From NCBI GenBank assembly GCA_000993615.1, contig LBWM01000010.1, forward strand, positions 1 to 64,000: DNA of 64,000 bases, written 5' to 3'. This document shows, one piece after another, positions 54,710 through 63,946 of this stretch. A program made the translations under genes and the position numbers. This DNA is from Candidatus Peregrinibacteria bacterium GW2011_GWF2_39_17 (GTDB lineage Bacteria > Patescibacteriota > Gracilibacteria > UBA1369 > UBA12473). The stretch's first letter is position 1, and every line of letters begins with the position of its first letter. The notes beneath the pieces were generated by a model. That model made no database searches. It was given only the letters and a program-made list of their open reading frames with translations, and was not told the DNA's origin.

Positions 54710-57334
54710 CTAATTTAATTCAACATTCGTACCGATTTGCCTTCCCTCTTCTCTAATGAAAGCTGGTTCCGTTATTCTTTTTATTTCCGGAGGCAAACTC
54801 CAGCGTTTAATTTTATCCTCAACCACACTACGAGGATGGCTATAACGTTCCCGAGAAACCTTAATAATTTTCTCCCGACGCCCGTCTTCGATTTCTGAAG
54901 CCCCTTCCGGTGGAGATAATGTATCCGCGGAAAAGGGTCGGCTGGGCATTCCCTCTATTAGTAATTTTGTGTAAACCGTATATTTATTTAAACCCACTAA
55001 ATCATTAGGCGTCACGATTTCCTCAAATTGCTGTGAAAGATATTCCGCATCATCATATCCAATTTGAAAAGAAACAATAGACCCAACATTACCAAAAACA
55101 GCGTCTCTTACTTCTTCAGGCATTTGAGCAATGTATTGATTAGCCATGGTTAAATTAAGCCGATACTTGCGAGCTTCAGACAAGATAGTGGCAAAAGAGT
55201 CAGTGGCAAAATTTTGAAATTCATCAACATAAAGGAAAAAATCCTTTCGATCGCGTTCTGGTGTATCGGCCCGGCTCATGGCATCCAACTGAAATTTCGT
55301 AATCATCATTGCACCCAACAAGGAAGAATTATCCTCTCCGATTTTCCCTTTCGAAAGATTAACTATTACTATTTTCCCCTTATCCATTGCAAAACGTAAA
55401 TCTAAAGAACTTTTTGGCTGCCCCACGATATTACGAATAATTGAACTAGAAAGAAATTGACCAACCTTATTGAGAATTGGTGAAATAGCCTCAACCCTTA
55501 ATTTATCACTCATTTGTTCAAATTCATTTTCCCAAAAAGACCTTACCACTGGATCTTCAATTTTTTTAATCACTAACTTACGGTAGCTAGCATCTTGAAG
55601 AATCCGCGTAATCCCCAGCATTGTAGTTCCAGGGTAACTCAACAAAGAAAGAATTGTATTACGCAAAATATGCTCCAATCTTGGCCCCCAGCTCTCAGCA
55701 TAAATTTTCTTAAAAATACCCACTAACCCAGAACAAACAATTGAATTAAAATTCTGATCCACACTTTCCAGCATATTAAAAGCAACAGGATTTTCTCGAT
55801 CAGAAGGATCAAAAATAATCACATCATTTGTTCTCCTAGCAGGCACAAAATCTATAATTCTCTCTGCTAAATCACCATGCGGATCAATAACCCCAATTCC
55901 TTTCCCAGATTGAATATCAGAATAAATCATATTTTCCAATAAAGTAGTTTTGCCCATTCCGGTTTTACCAATAATGTACATGTGTCTCCGCCGATCAGGA
56001 TCACATTTAATCCCAAAAACCTGATGCATCCCTCGATAATTTGTTTTACCCAAAAGTGTCAAATTTTCCGGCTCAACCATTTCCTGACTAGGTAAATCAA
56101 TCGGCGGCTCTAATTTTCGAGATTTAACCCAATCAATGTTCGGAGTTTGAACAACTGAACTCGGCGCATGAAAAACAGTAGCCAACTCCTCCACATTTAA
56201 AACCATACTATTTAAACCTAACGCCCGATCCTTAAAAAATTTAAACTCCTTATCATCCACTTTAATTTCTCCCATTTCAAACTCATTCAACAAAGGAAGG
56301 TTAAATTGCTTAAATGATCCACCAATTTCCCTAATTTTTAACTTTCCGGCCGTAATATCCCTACTCATCGATAAATATCCAATTCGAATATTTACCTCAA
56401 ATAACAATTTCCCAACCTTATCAATACAAGCGTCCATTATATTTTCTTTATCATGAGTCCGTGAAAGACCTTCATTAAGATCATCGTCATTACCTCCGCC
56501 TGATCCGGAAGACAAGGTTAATTGCCCTTTAAATCCAACCGTTTTTCGTCGAAACCAAAAAACTAAATAAAATGGAAAAAACAAAACCCGTGGCCAAACT
56601 TTTCGGGTGGCCAACATGTTAATATAAATTTTTTGCAATCTTTCAATATTTCCCAAAATACCTTTATTTATAATCCTAAGGATTTCCGTATATTTAATTC
56701 TCCATTTATCATCCAAGGGAACTACAACTATCTGAATCCAAGCTTCATCGCTAAGATGATTTAATTTCGCCAAGGCAGAAGTTATTCCAGCCATAGGATC
56801 AGCCGGGATTCTAGTCATCCGATCCTCAAACTGCGGATACCGCTTAATAGGAAAAACTACTGGGTCAGAAAGTCCAATTTCCGCAGAAATTAATACACCT
56901 TTACCAGACAAAGGCTCAAATTTATCTTTAGTTCTCAGATCAATCGCCTTTTGCCCCACCATCAAACTTTTACTTTGGCTTTCAACTGAGGGAATCGCTT
57001 CCCGTGTACTAATCTCCATTTGCATGATATTCGCATTCACGTAATCCTCTTCCTCGAAAATTTCCACATTGGGATAATGAGCATAAATCTGACCCTCAAC
57101 TAAACTTTTATATTTTCGTTCACAATTAACTAAAAATTGAATTTGCCTTTTCCGATGTACAATTTCGAAACTAATTCTAGCCCCACGGATTCCAAAAAGA
57201 CGCCTATACCAGGGCACATCCTCATAAATAGAATGCAAAGCAGAAAAAATCTGTTCAGCCGCGATGGGACCAGGACCAGGTTCGATTTCCTTAGGGACCT
57301 TAATGGAAAGGATAATACGTTCAGAATCAATCAT
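54710..57334 (-). CDS. TraD/VirD4/HerA-like membrane-associated ATPase
   Basis: 874 residues. The N-terminal half (1-430) is a helical/beta region found in similar CPR proteins, with a hydrophobic segment at about 247-260 (VLFFPFYLVFWF). The C-terminal half is a RecA-fold motor: Walker A GKTGMGKTTL near 455, VIDPHGDLAERI, Walker B FFLYVDEFQNFAT near 700 and the arginine-finger region. The family (DUF87 / type IV secretion DNA-binding) pumps DNA or protein through membranes. No relaxase, pilin or VirB genes are nearby. It overlaps ruvX (ATG within the ruvX stop region), so it belongs to a housekeeping operon rather than a conjugative element. Confidence 0.8.
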   Translation of the reverse strand: MIDSERIILSIKVPKEIEPGPGPIAAEQIFSALHSIYEDVPWYRRLFGIRGARISFEIVHRKRQIQFLVNCERKYKSLVEGQIYAHYPNVEIFEEEDYVNANIMQMEISTREAIPSVESQSKSLMVGQKAIDLRTKDKFEPLSGKGVLISAEIGLSDPVVFPIKRYPQFEDRMTRIPADPMAGITSALAKLNHLSDEAWIQIVVVPLDDKWRIKYTEILRIINKGILGNIERLQKIYINMLATRKVWPRVLFFPFYLVFWFRRKTVGFKGQLTLSSGSGGGNDDDLNEGLSRTHDKENIMDACIDKVGKLLFEVNIRIGYLSMSRDITAGKLKIREIGGSFKQFNLPLLNEFEMGEIKVDDKEFKFFKDRALGLNSMVLNVEELATVFHAPSSVVQTPNIDWVKSRKLEPPIDLPSQEMVEPENLTLLGKTNYRGMHQVFGIKCDPDRRRHMYIIGKTGMGKTTLLENMIYSDIQSGKGIGVIDPHGDLAERIIDFVPARRTNDVIIFDPSDRENPVAFNMLESVDQNFNSIVCSGLVGIFKKIYAESWGPRLEHILRNTILSLLSYPGTTMLGITRILQDASYRKLVIKKIEDPVVRSFWENEFEQMSDKLRVEAISPILNKVGQFLSSSIIRNIVGQPKSSLDLRFAMDKGKIVIVNLSKGKIGEDNSSLLGAMMITKFQLDAMSRADTPERDRKDFFLYVDEFQNFATDSFATILSEARKYRLNLTMANQYIAQMPEEVRDAVFGNVGSIVSFQIGYDDAEYLSQQFEEIVTPNDLVGLNKYTVYTKLLIEGMPSRPFSADTLSPPEGASEIEDGRREKIIKVSRERYSHPRSVVEDKIKRWSLPPEIKRITEPAFIREEGRQIGTNVELN

Positions 57335-57752
57335 GCCGTGATTTTACCATATCTAAATAGGTTTGCAGTAAAATTTGAGCGGCCACTGCGTCATCGCCTT
57401 TAGACTTTTTCGCCTGTATGGTGGTTAGACGTTCATCCATCTTCGCTACCGGTAAACCAAAAGTGGCCACAAGTACCTCAATAAATTGTTGTGTTTCCTT
57501 GGTTTGAGTTGTTACCTCACCCTGCATACTCAAAGGCCACCCAACAACAATTTCCTCAATCTTTTCCCTTGCAATAAATTCTCTAATTTTTGCCAAATTT
57601 TCAGCGCAATTTTTACCCTTTAAAACGACCCTTGGGAAAGCAATAATCCGATTAGGATCAGAAATAGCAATACCAATTGATTTTTTACCATAATCAATAC
57701 CTATGATTTTTCCAGCCGGACTAAAATCTTTAACCTTATTTTTCGGCAACAA
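57327..57752 (-). CDS. ruvX: RuvX/YqgF pre-16S rRNA nuclease
   Basis: 141 residues, RNase H-like fold. IIGIDYGKKSIGIAISD carries the first acidic residue, followed by VGWPLSMQGE, KMDERLTT and the last acidic position in KGDDAVAAQILLQTYLD. It matures the 5' end of 16S rRNA. No ATG precedes the conserved core; a TTG (57750-57752), overlapping the rplI stop by 17 bases, is the likely start. Stop TGA overlaps the next gene. Confidence 0.9.
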   Translation of the reverse strand: MLPKNKVKDFSPAGKIIGIDYGKKSIGIAISDPNRIIAFPRVVLKGKNCAENLAKIREFIAREKIEEIVVGWPLSMQGEVTTQTKETQQFIEVLVATFGLPVAKMDERLTTIQAKKSKGDDAVAAQILLQTYLDMVKSRHD

Positions 57753-58185
57753 TAGATACTTTAAGAATAGCGCTGGTATGATCTGTCAAAACAACCTTAA
57801 CTTCATATTCGCCTGTTGATTTTAAGTGTTCATCAATTTCAACCGCCCCCTTTTCTAATTCAATTTTTAACTGTTTTTCCAAGGCTTCTTGAATTTGTTT
57901 ATCCGTAACTGCGGCATAAAGTTTCCCTTTGGAAGTTACCTTTTTAGCAAAAGTAAGCTTCAGGGATTCAATCATTTCCTTATATTCCTCAGCTTTAGCA
58001 ATAATTTCCTCTTTTCGCTTAATAGCCTTTCCTTGCTGTATTTCAAGCTGTTTCAGAAGTTTTTCCGTCATTCTCAAGGCTAAACCACGTGGGGACAAAA
58101 AATTACGGAAATAACCCTTCTTAACATTCTTAATATCTCCTTTTTTGCCTAAAGACTGAACATGTTGAGTGAGAACAATTTGCAT
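57736..58185 (-). CDS. rplI: 50S ribosomal protein L9
   Basis: 149 residues. The N-terminal domain MQIVLTQHVQSLGKKGDIKN plus GYFRNFLSPRGLAL, a long central helix and a C-terminal domain are all present, so the protein is complete. L9 is missing from some CPR lineages, so its presence narrows the phylogenetic placement (established knowledge; exact placement is inference). First gene of rplI-ruvX-TraD-like. Confidence 0.95.
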   Translation of the reverse strand: MQIVLTQHVQSLGKKGDIKNVKKGYFRNFLSPRGLALRMTEKLLKQLEIQQGKAIKRKEEIIAKAEEYKEMIESLKLTFAKKVTSKGKLYAAVTDKQIQEALEKQLKIELEKGAVEIDEHLKSTGEYEVKVVLTDHTSAILKVSIVAEK

Positions 58186-58218
58186 GGTAGATAAATTAAA
58201 ATTTAAAAATCGAAATAA

Positions 58219-59931
58219 CTATTCCACAACCCAATTTAGTATATTAGCAAAACGATCTTGTGGAAAGAGAAGATTTTGAGTATGGATATTTTTAATTCGC
58301 GGATCAATCAAAAAATAATAAGTAGGTCGATACAAAAGCACTGCCGGAATATCATTTTTAAAAATTTCCGCTAAATCTCTTAAATATTCTGGCTTTGCAA
58401 CTTCATTATCAAAAGTATTTCGGATTGCTTCAATATAAAAATCCGCTTTTGGATTTGTATAGTTTGACAAATTTAACCCTTTCCCTTTAGCCTGACTAGA
58501 ATGCCAATAAGCATAGGTGTCCAAATTATAACCTAAATTCTGGCCATAAAGTAAAAGGTCATAATCCTGATCCTTAACCCTAGTCTGAAATTGGGCACCT
58601 TCGTAACTTTTTATCGTAACCTGAATGCCAATTTTAGTAAGCTGCTCAACAAGAATCTCCGAAGTAATCTTGTTTACCTCTTCGCTTTGAGGATTATCGG
58701 AATATGCTCTCCTCAGTAAAGTCAAAGCTAAAACCTCCTTTGACCCATCCTCATTCTTCTTAACGCGAAACCCTAAATCATCATCAAGTTCAAAGCCAGC
58801 ATCATAAAGTGCCCCGGCTGCTTCTTCAGGATTAGTCTGATAAATCCAATCCTCCTGATTTAATTCCAGAAGAGGGGTATCCACATTTTGACTATAACCA
58901 ATAGCCTGAATAATCGCTTTCTTATCAATGGCTTTTTGAATTGCTAAACGTACCCGTCTATCACTCAATATTTCCTTGTCAGTATCCATAAACAAAGCCG
59001 TATATTGGGGTAAAGAATACTCATAGGCTGTAAAATTATCGGTTTGCGTTTTCTCCAAAAGATATTTAGAAATACGAGCAATCCCGTGAACTTCCCCTCT
59101 GGATTTAAGTAAAGTCTCAAAATTAGGAAAAGCCAAAAAAGTAATTTCCGTAATATCTGGCTGCTTTGCCTGCCAGTAATCCTTATTATAAGTTAAGGTA
59201 ACCCGCGTGATTCCATTTTCCAAGACATCATAAGCTCCCGTTACTTTATACGAGCCATTTCCAATTGGCTCACGGTTAAAATCAACGGAATCTAATTCCG
59301 TAATCGAAACATCCGCCAAAAGATGCTTTGGCAAAATACCCACAGTCAATTGAGTAAAAAAGAAAGAATTAGGTTCACTTAATTTCATGGTAATAGTTTT
59401 TTCATTAACCATTTTTACTTCAACACCGGCAAACGTAGATTTCAAAACCGAATTTTCAAATTCCGGATTCTGAATAACGTCATGATAAGTAAAATAAACA
59501 TCCTCAGCCGTAAGCGAAATACCATCATGCCATTTTAAGCCGTCTCGAAGCACAAAAGTATAAAGTGTTTTTGCTTCATCCAGGGTATGTGTCGCCATAT
59601 TTTCCACAACCTTTTTTTGATCAGGATCATATTTACTTAACCCTTCAAAAATAAGACTGGTAATATCACGATCAATCTCATTTAAGTCAGCATAAATTGG
59701 ATTCAACCTAATAATTTCTCCTACCATCCCTTCAGAATAAGTATGCCCACCCCAAATTACATTCACAATATTTTGCCCCTTCCAATCACCACTAATCAAT
59801 TTCCAACCACTAAATAGCAATACTAAACCTAAAAACCCACTCAAAATTCGTTCATTAGGAGAATAAGACTTAAAAGTCTTCTTCAAAACTGATGAACCTG
59901 ATTTTTTCCTAGAAAAACTCATTAACTTCAT
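58219..59931 (-). CDS. membrane-anchored family 5 extracellular solute (oligopeptide)-binding protein
   Basis: 570 residues. DppA/OppA-type fold: IFEGLSKYDP, LRDGLKWHDGISLTAEDVYF, LPKHLLA, RVRLAIQKAIDKKAI. A hydrophobic anchor at about 30-46 (ILSGFLGLVLLFSGWKLI) follows a basic N-terminus. There is no lipobox Cys, so unlike most such proteins it is held by an uncleaved transmembrane helix. No ABC permease or ATPase genes lie beside it. It follows secG by 14 bases. Confidence 0.88.
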   Translation of the reverse strand: MKLMSFSRKKSGSSVLKKTFKSYSPNERILSGFLGLVLLFSGWKLISGDWKGQNIVNVIWGGHTYSEGMVGEIIRLNPIYADLNEIDRDITSLIFEGLSKYDPDQKKVVENMATHTLDEAKTLYTFVLRDGLKWHDGISLTAEDVYFTYHDVIQNPEFENSVLKSTFAGVEVKMVNEKTITMKLSEPNSFFFTQLTVGILPKHLLADVSITELDSVDFNREPIGNGSYKVTGAYDVLENGITRVTLTYNKDYWQAKQPDITEITFLAFPNFETLLKSRGEVHGIARISKYLLEKTQTDNFTAYEYSLPQYTALFMDTDKEILSDRRVRLAIQKAIDKKAIIQAIGYSQNVDTPLLELNQEDWIYQTNPEEAAGALYDAGFELDDDLGFRVKKNEDGSKEVLALTLLRRAYSDNPQSEEVNKITSEILVEQLTKIGIQVTIKSYEGAQFQTRVKDQDYDLLLYGQNLGYNLDTYAYWHSSQAKGKGLNLSNYTNPKADFYIEAIRNTFDNEVAKPEYLRDLAEIFKNDIPAVLLYRPTYYFLIDPRIKNIHTQNLLFPQDRFANILNWVVE

Positions 59932-59945
59932 ACTAATAGTTCACC

Positions 59946-60167
59946 TTAAGAGTGAATTACCGAAACTATAAAAGATAGAATCAAAAAAGCCACAACCACT
60001 ACAATAGTTGTGGTGGCCAAAATTTTCTCCGCTCCCCTTTTTGTCGCATAAAAACCACCTTCGCCACCGAAAGTAGCCGAAAGTCCACTTCCACGATTTT
60101 GGACTAAAATTACTAATACCAACACCAAAGCACTGGCAATCTGTAAAATTTTTAAAATAGAAATCAT
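59946..60167 (-). CDS. secG: preprotein translocase subunit SecG
   Basis: 73 residues, two membrane helices (about 5-22 and 50-70) joined by the conserved LVQNRGSGLSATFGG loop. Accessory subunit of the SecYEG channel. Lies between the holin-like gene (19 bases) and the solute-binding protein. Confidence 0.93.
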   Translation of the reverse strand: MISILKILQIASALVLVLVILVQNRGSGLSATFGGEGGFYATKRGAEKILATTTIVVVVAFLILSFIVSVIHS

Positions 60168-60186
60168 AGGTAAAATTTAAGAATAT

Positions 60187-60567
60187 TTAACGCAGGCGCT
60201 TAAAGACCCAATGCTCAAACCAATTGGTTATACCAAAAACAAGTGCAGCAAGAACAAAGGTTACTGCACCTTCAATATGAAAGTCAAGACCGGAAAAATC
60301 CAAAAGGTGCAATAAAGAAGTAGCCATCCACAAAATAAGTGCATTAATAATAATCAAAAATAACCCCCCACTGACTAAGATAAGGGGTAAAGAAAAAAAT
60401 CTAATCAAAGGACGTACAAACGTATTTAAAACTCCTATCAAAACTCCAGTAACCACAAAAGCCAGCCAACCCCCACTATAAGTCACCTTATCCAGAAGCT
60501 CCACCGTGACATACAAAGCTCCCATATTAAAGGCAATACCGAAAGCGACTTTTTTAAAGAAGTGCAT
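60187..60567 (-). CDS. YvlD/'phage holin family 4' membrane protein
   Basis: 126 residues, four hydrophobic helices. GVLIGVLNTFVRPLIRFFSLPLI is the hallmark of the PF04020 (YvlD) family, with FGITNWFEHWVF near the end. Despite the database name, these are chromosomal membrane proteins of unknown function, and no phage genes are nearby. First gene before secG. Confidence 0.85.
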   Translation of the reverse strand: MHFFKKVAFGIAFNMGALYVTVELLDKVTYSGGWLAFVVTGVLIGVLNTFVRPLIRFFSLPLILVSGGLFLIIINALILWMATSLLHLLDFSGLDFHIEGAVTFVLAALVFGITNWFEHWVFKRLR

Positions 60568-60612
60568 GGAGATAGTTTAAGGGAAAATGAAGTGAATAGA
60601 AAAAGGAAATGC

Positions 60613-60640
60613 TTGACAATCGTAAAAAATAAATTATAAA
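60613..60640 (+). promoter_or_regulatory. promoter-like sequence facing the 3' end of ileS
   Basis: TTGACA (60613-60618), 16-base spacer, TATAAA (60635-60640) on the plus strand, where no plus-strand gene follows. Transcripts would run antisense into ileS. A TATAAT on the opposite strand overlaps it and may serve the holin-like gene. Confidence 0.4.
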
Positions 60641-60727
60641 GAATTACTCTTCTGGGCAAGCGCAATCATTTTGATGCCCAAAAAAGGATTCCTGACATAC
60701 TCAAAATAAGCATTTTGAACTAGAAGC

Positions 60728-63700
60728 CTAAAATGATCGCCATAAGCTCAATCTAATGTTTTCTCCTTCCAACTCGATGGTTTTTTCGAAATTAACTTTA
60801 GCCAATTTCGTGGTTTGCAGCTTACTGGCCAAAATTTCAGTCATAATATAATCTTCGAAATCCGCTACAGCTTCACCTACCTTACCCTCTGCTTCAATTG
60901 AAACCAAAATACGATCATCAACCTTATAATTCGCCTCTTTGCGCATATCCTGAATAAAACGAACCAAATCCCGCGCAATTCCTTCCTTTTTAAGCAACGA
61001 AGTAAGTGTTGTATCCAATGCCACCACCACGCCGTGATCGCTTTCCACATCAAGCCCTTCCTGACTTTCATACCCCACGTTAAATTCCTCAGGAGTAAGT
61101 TCAAATTGAGCAATTTTAATTCCTCCATTCTCCAGTAACTCAAAATTGCCAACCTTGGCTTCCTGAATAATAAATTGAACATCCCTACCAAATTTAGGGC
61201 CTAAAATTTTAGCATTAGGACGCACGATCATCTTGGCAATCGAACTGGGGTCATCGGAAATCTCAACCTTTTTAACATTCAATTCTTCCTTTAAAACTTC
61301 AATCTGATCATCAGTTAAAAATTTCCTTTTTTCATCAGGTAAACCAATCTGGATCTTCTGTAAAGGCTGACGATTTTTAATTTTTACCCTTGCTCGAGCG
61401 GCATTACCAAGCCGAGCAATCAACATCACTAATTCCATTTCCTGATTAAGATTCTGATCAATAAATTTAAGGTCATATTCAGGCCAATCCGTTAAATGCA
61501 CTGATTCTTCCTTAGTTAAATTCCGATACATTGACTCGCTAATTAAAGGCATAACCGGCGCCATCACCTGGCAAAGAGTAGTTAAAACAGTATAAAGCGT
61601 TTGATAACCCTCTTCCTTATCAACATCGTTTTCGTTTTTCCAAAAACGTCGTCGCGAACGACGAATATACCAGTTGGTAAGCTGCTCAATGAAATGATAA
61701 ATAGGACGAATAGCTTGTAAATTGTACTGATCCATCTGCTCCGTAGTTTCCTTAATTAAAGTGTGTAATTCAGAAAAAATCCATTGATCAAGTTTATTGG
61801 CTAATTTTTGGTGATTTTGCCGATACGTTTTACTTAGCTGCCATTGATCGATATTGGCGTAAGTTACAAAAAAACTATATGCATTCCAAATCGGCAAAAT
61901 CACATTTTTAACCACATTTTCCACACCTTTTTCCGAAAAACAAAGCGGCTCAGCTTTTACGGCCGGCGAATTCATGAGATAAAATCGTAAAGCATCAGCT
62001 CCGTATTTATTCAAAACAATCCCAGGTTCAGGATAATTTTTAAGACTTTTACTCATTTTCTTACCATCTTCCGCCAAAATAAGTCCATTAACGATTACAT
62101 TTTTAAAAGGAGCCTTTCCAAAAAGAGCCACCCCCAACACCACCAGAGTATAAAACCACCCTCGAGTCTGATCTAAACCCTCTGCAATATATTCAGCCGG
62201 AAAATTACGCTCAAATTGTTCCTTATTTTCAAACGGATAATGAGATTGAGCATAAGGCATTGACCCGGCTTCAAACCAACAATCAAAAACATCCGGGATA
62301 CGTCGATAAATCTTTCCATCCTTTTTAAAAGTTATGCCATCAATTTTATGTTTGTGAATATCTATAATTTTTTCTCCACTCAATTTTGCTAATTCTTCAA
62401 TGCTCCCCATACAATAAAAATCACCATCATCGGAAATCCAAATTGGCAAAGGTGTCCCCCAAAATCGATTACGCGACACACACCAATCCCTGGCATTCTC
62501 TAACCAATCCCCAAAGCGCCCCGATCCCACATGCTCTGGCACCCAATGAATTTTATTATTCTCCTTAATCATTTGGTCCTTAATTTTCTCAACCCGAACG
62601 AACCAACTAGTTGTAGTGTAATTTAATAAAGGGGTATCACAACGCCAACAATGAGGATAGGAATGTTTATATTTCTCAATATTCCAAACCAAATTTTTAT
62701 TCCGCATATCCTCAATAAATTTATACTGAGCATCTTTTACATACATCCCCTCATAAGTTTTAACTAAATTATTAAATACTCCATTCATATCAACATCCAT
62801 CACAATCGGTAAACCATTTTTATTAGCAGCATCCATATCAATTTCGCCATACGAACCATTGATAGTTACAATTCCAGTCCCCGCTGTAAGTTCAACATAA
62901 TCACCACCAAAAACATGATAAACATTCTTGTTTTCCTTAACTTCGGGTAAATCCAAAAAATCATCAGTTAAAGGTTCATATTCGATACCTACTAATTTTT
63001 CCCCCCTAAATTCATCAACAATTTCATAATCAGGATATTCCTTAAGAACAAAATCAATTCGATCCTTAACAAAAATTACATAATCCTTATCAATTTTAAC
63101 TTTTACATAAATAAATCCGGGATGAACTGAAAGTCCCATTGTACTAATCGAACTCCAAGGCGTAGTTGTCCAGGCAAGAAGATAAGTATTTTTCTCGTTT
63201 TTAACCTTAAATTTCCACATAACCGAAGGATCGGAAACGTCCTTATACCCTAATGTCACCTCAAAATTCGAAAGTGGCGTCACGCACCTGGGACAAACAT
63301 GCATAGCTTTATGCCCCCTATAAACCAAATCCTTTTCCCAAAGCTGCTTAAAAACCCACCAGGTCGATTCCATAAAACTGGGATCCATTGTTTTGTAATG
63401 ATTCTCCATATCCACCCAGCGCGCAGTGCGTTCCACTGTTTTTTTCCATTCCTCAGTATACCGTAAAACCACATCACGACATTTTTCGCAAAATTCAGCA
63501 ACTCCATACTTTTCCTCAATATCCTTACGCCCAGAAAGACCTAATTCCTTTTCGACTTCATATTCTATTGGCAGCCCGTGGCAATCCCAACCCCAACGTC
63601 TTTCGACCCTTTTGCCACGCATAGTCCAGTAACGGGGTACTACATCTTTCATAGTACCAGCCAAAAGATGGCCATAATGAGGTAATCCAGTGGCAAAAGG

Positions 63701-63841
63701 AGGGCCATCGTAAAAAATATATTCGTTATCCTTTGACCGATTCGTAACGGATTTTTCAAAAATTTTATTAACTCTCCAGTATTTAATAATTTCTTCCTCC
63801 AATTTAGAAAATGATTGTTTCGGATCAACGGCATCAAACAT
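60728..63841 (-). CDS. ileS: isoleucyl-tRNA synthetase
   Basis: 1037 residues from the ATG at 63839-63841 (MFDAVDPKQSFSKLEEEII). A TTG-started extension to 63928 would add 29 unconserved residues across the promoter and is rejected. HIGH motif in GLPHYGHLLAG, KMSKS in GKKMSKSLKNYPEPG, a CPRCVTPLSNFE metal site in the CP region and the editing domain are visible. Its length and motif spelling fit the eukaryote/archaea-like IleS type, often linked to mupirocin resistance (family knowledge, not tested). Confidence 0.95.
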   Translation of the reverse strand: MFDAVDPKQSFSKLEEEIIKYWRVNKIFEKSVTNRSKDNEYIFYDGPPFATGLPHYGHLLAGTMKDVVPRYWTMRGKRVERRWGWDCHGLPIEYEVEKELGLSGRKDIEEKYGVAEFCEKCRDVVLRYTEEWKKTVERTARWVDMENHYKTMDPSFMESTWWVFKQLWEKDLVYRGHKAMHVCPRCVTPLSNFEVTLGYKDVSDPSVMWKFKVKNEKNTYLLAWTTTPWSSISTMGLSVHPGFIYVKVKIDKDYVIFVKDRIDFVLKEYPDYEIVDEFRGEKLVGIEYEPLTDDFLDLPEVKENKNVYHVFGGDYVELTAGTGIVTINGSYGEIDMDAANKNGLPIVMDVDMNGVFNNLVKTYEGMYVKDAQYKFIEDMRNKNLVWNIEKYKHSYPHCWRCDTPLLNYTTTSWFVRVEKIKDQMIKENNKIHWVPEHVGSGRFGDWLENARDWCVSRNRFWGTPLPIWISDDGDFYCMGSIEELAKLSGEKIIDIHKHKIDGITFKKDGKIYRRIPDVFDCWFEAGSMPYAQSHYPFENKEQFERNFPAEYIAEGLDQTRGWFYTLVVLGVALFGKAPFKNVIVNGLILAEDGKKMSKSLKNYPEPGIVLNKYGADALRFYLMNSPAVKAEPLCFSEKGVENVVKNVILPIWNAYSFFVTYANIDQWQLSKTYRQNHQKLANKLDQWIFSELHTLIKETTEQMDQYNLQAIRPIYHFIEQLTNWYIRRSRRRFWKNENDVDKEEGYQTLYTVLTTLCQVMAPVMPLISESMYRNLTKEESVHLTDWPEYDLKFIDQNLNQEMELVMLIARLGNAARARVKIKNRQPLQKIQIGLPDEKRKFLTDDQIEVLKEELNVKKVEISDDPSSIAKMIVRPNAKILGPKFGRDVQFIIQEAKVGNFELLENGGIKIAQFELTPEEFNVGYESQEGLDVESDHGVVVALDTTLTSLLKKEGIARDLVRFIQDMRKEANYKVDDRILVSIEAEGKVGEAVADFEDYIMTEILASKLQTTKLAKVNFEKTIELEGENIRLSLWRSF

Positions 63842-63879
63842 AATTTTAAAGTTGAAATTTATAAAAAATAAACACAAGT

Positions 63880-63908
63880 AATATAGCGGCAATCGAGAAT
63901 ATTGCCAA
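63880..63908 (-). promoter_or_regulatory. ileS promoter with inverted repeat in the spacer
   Basis: Minus strand TTGGCA (63903-63908), 17-base spacer, TATATT (63880-63885), 39 bases before the ileS ATG. A perfect 6-bp inverted repeat GGCAAT-N7-ATTGCC (63888-63906) lies in the spacer and runs into the -35, so it could be an operator. Confidence 0.5.
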
Positions 63909-63946
63909 CAGTGAGTCAAATGGACCAAGTATGAATTTCGAAAATT

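Noticed and set aside
63842-63928. 29-residue extension of ileS from a TTG start
   Set aside because: It would span the promoter and its inverted repeat. The internal ATG gives the family N-terminus.
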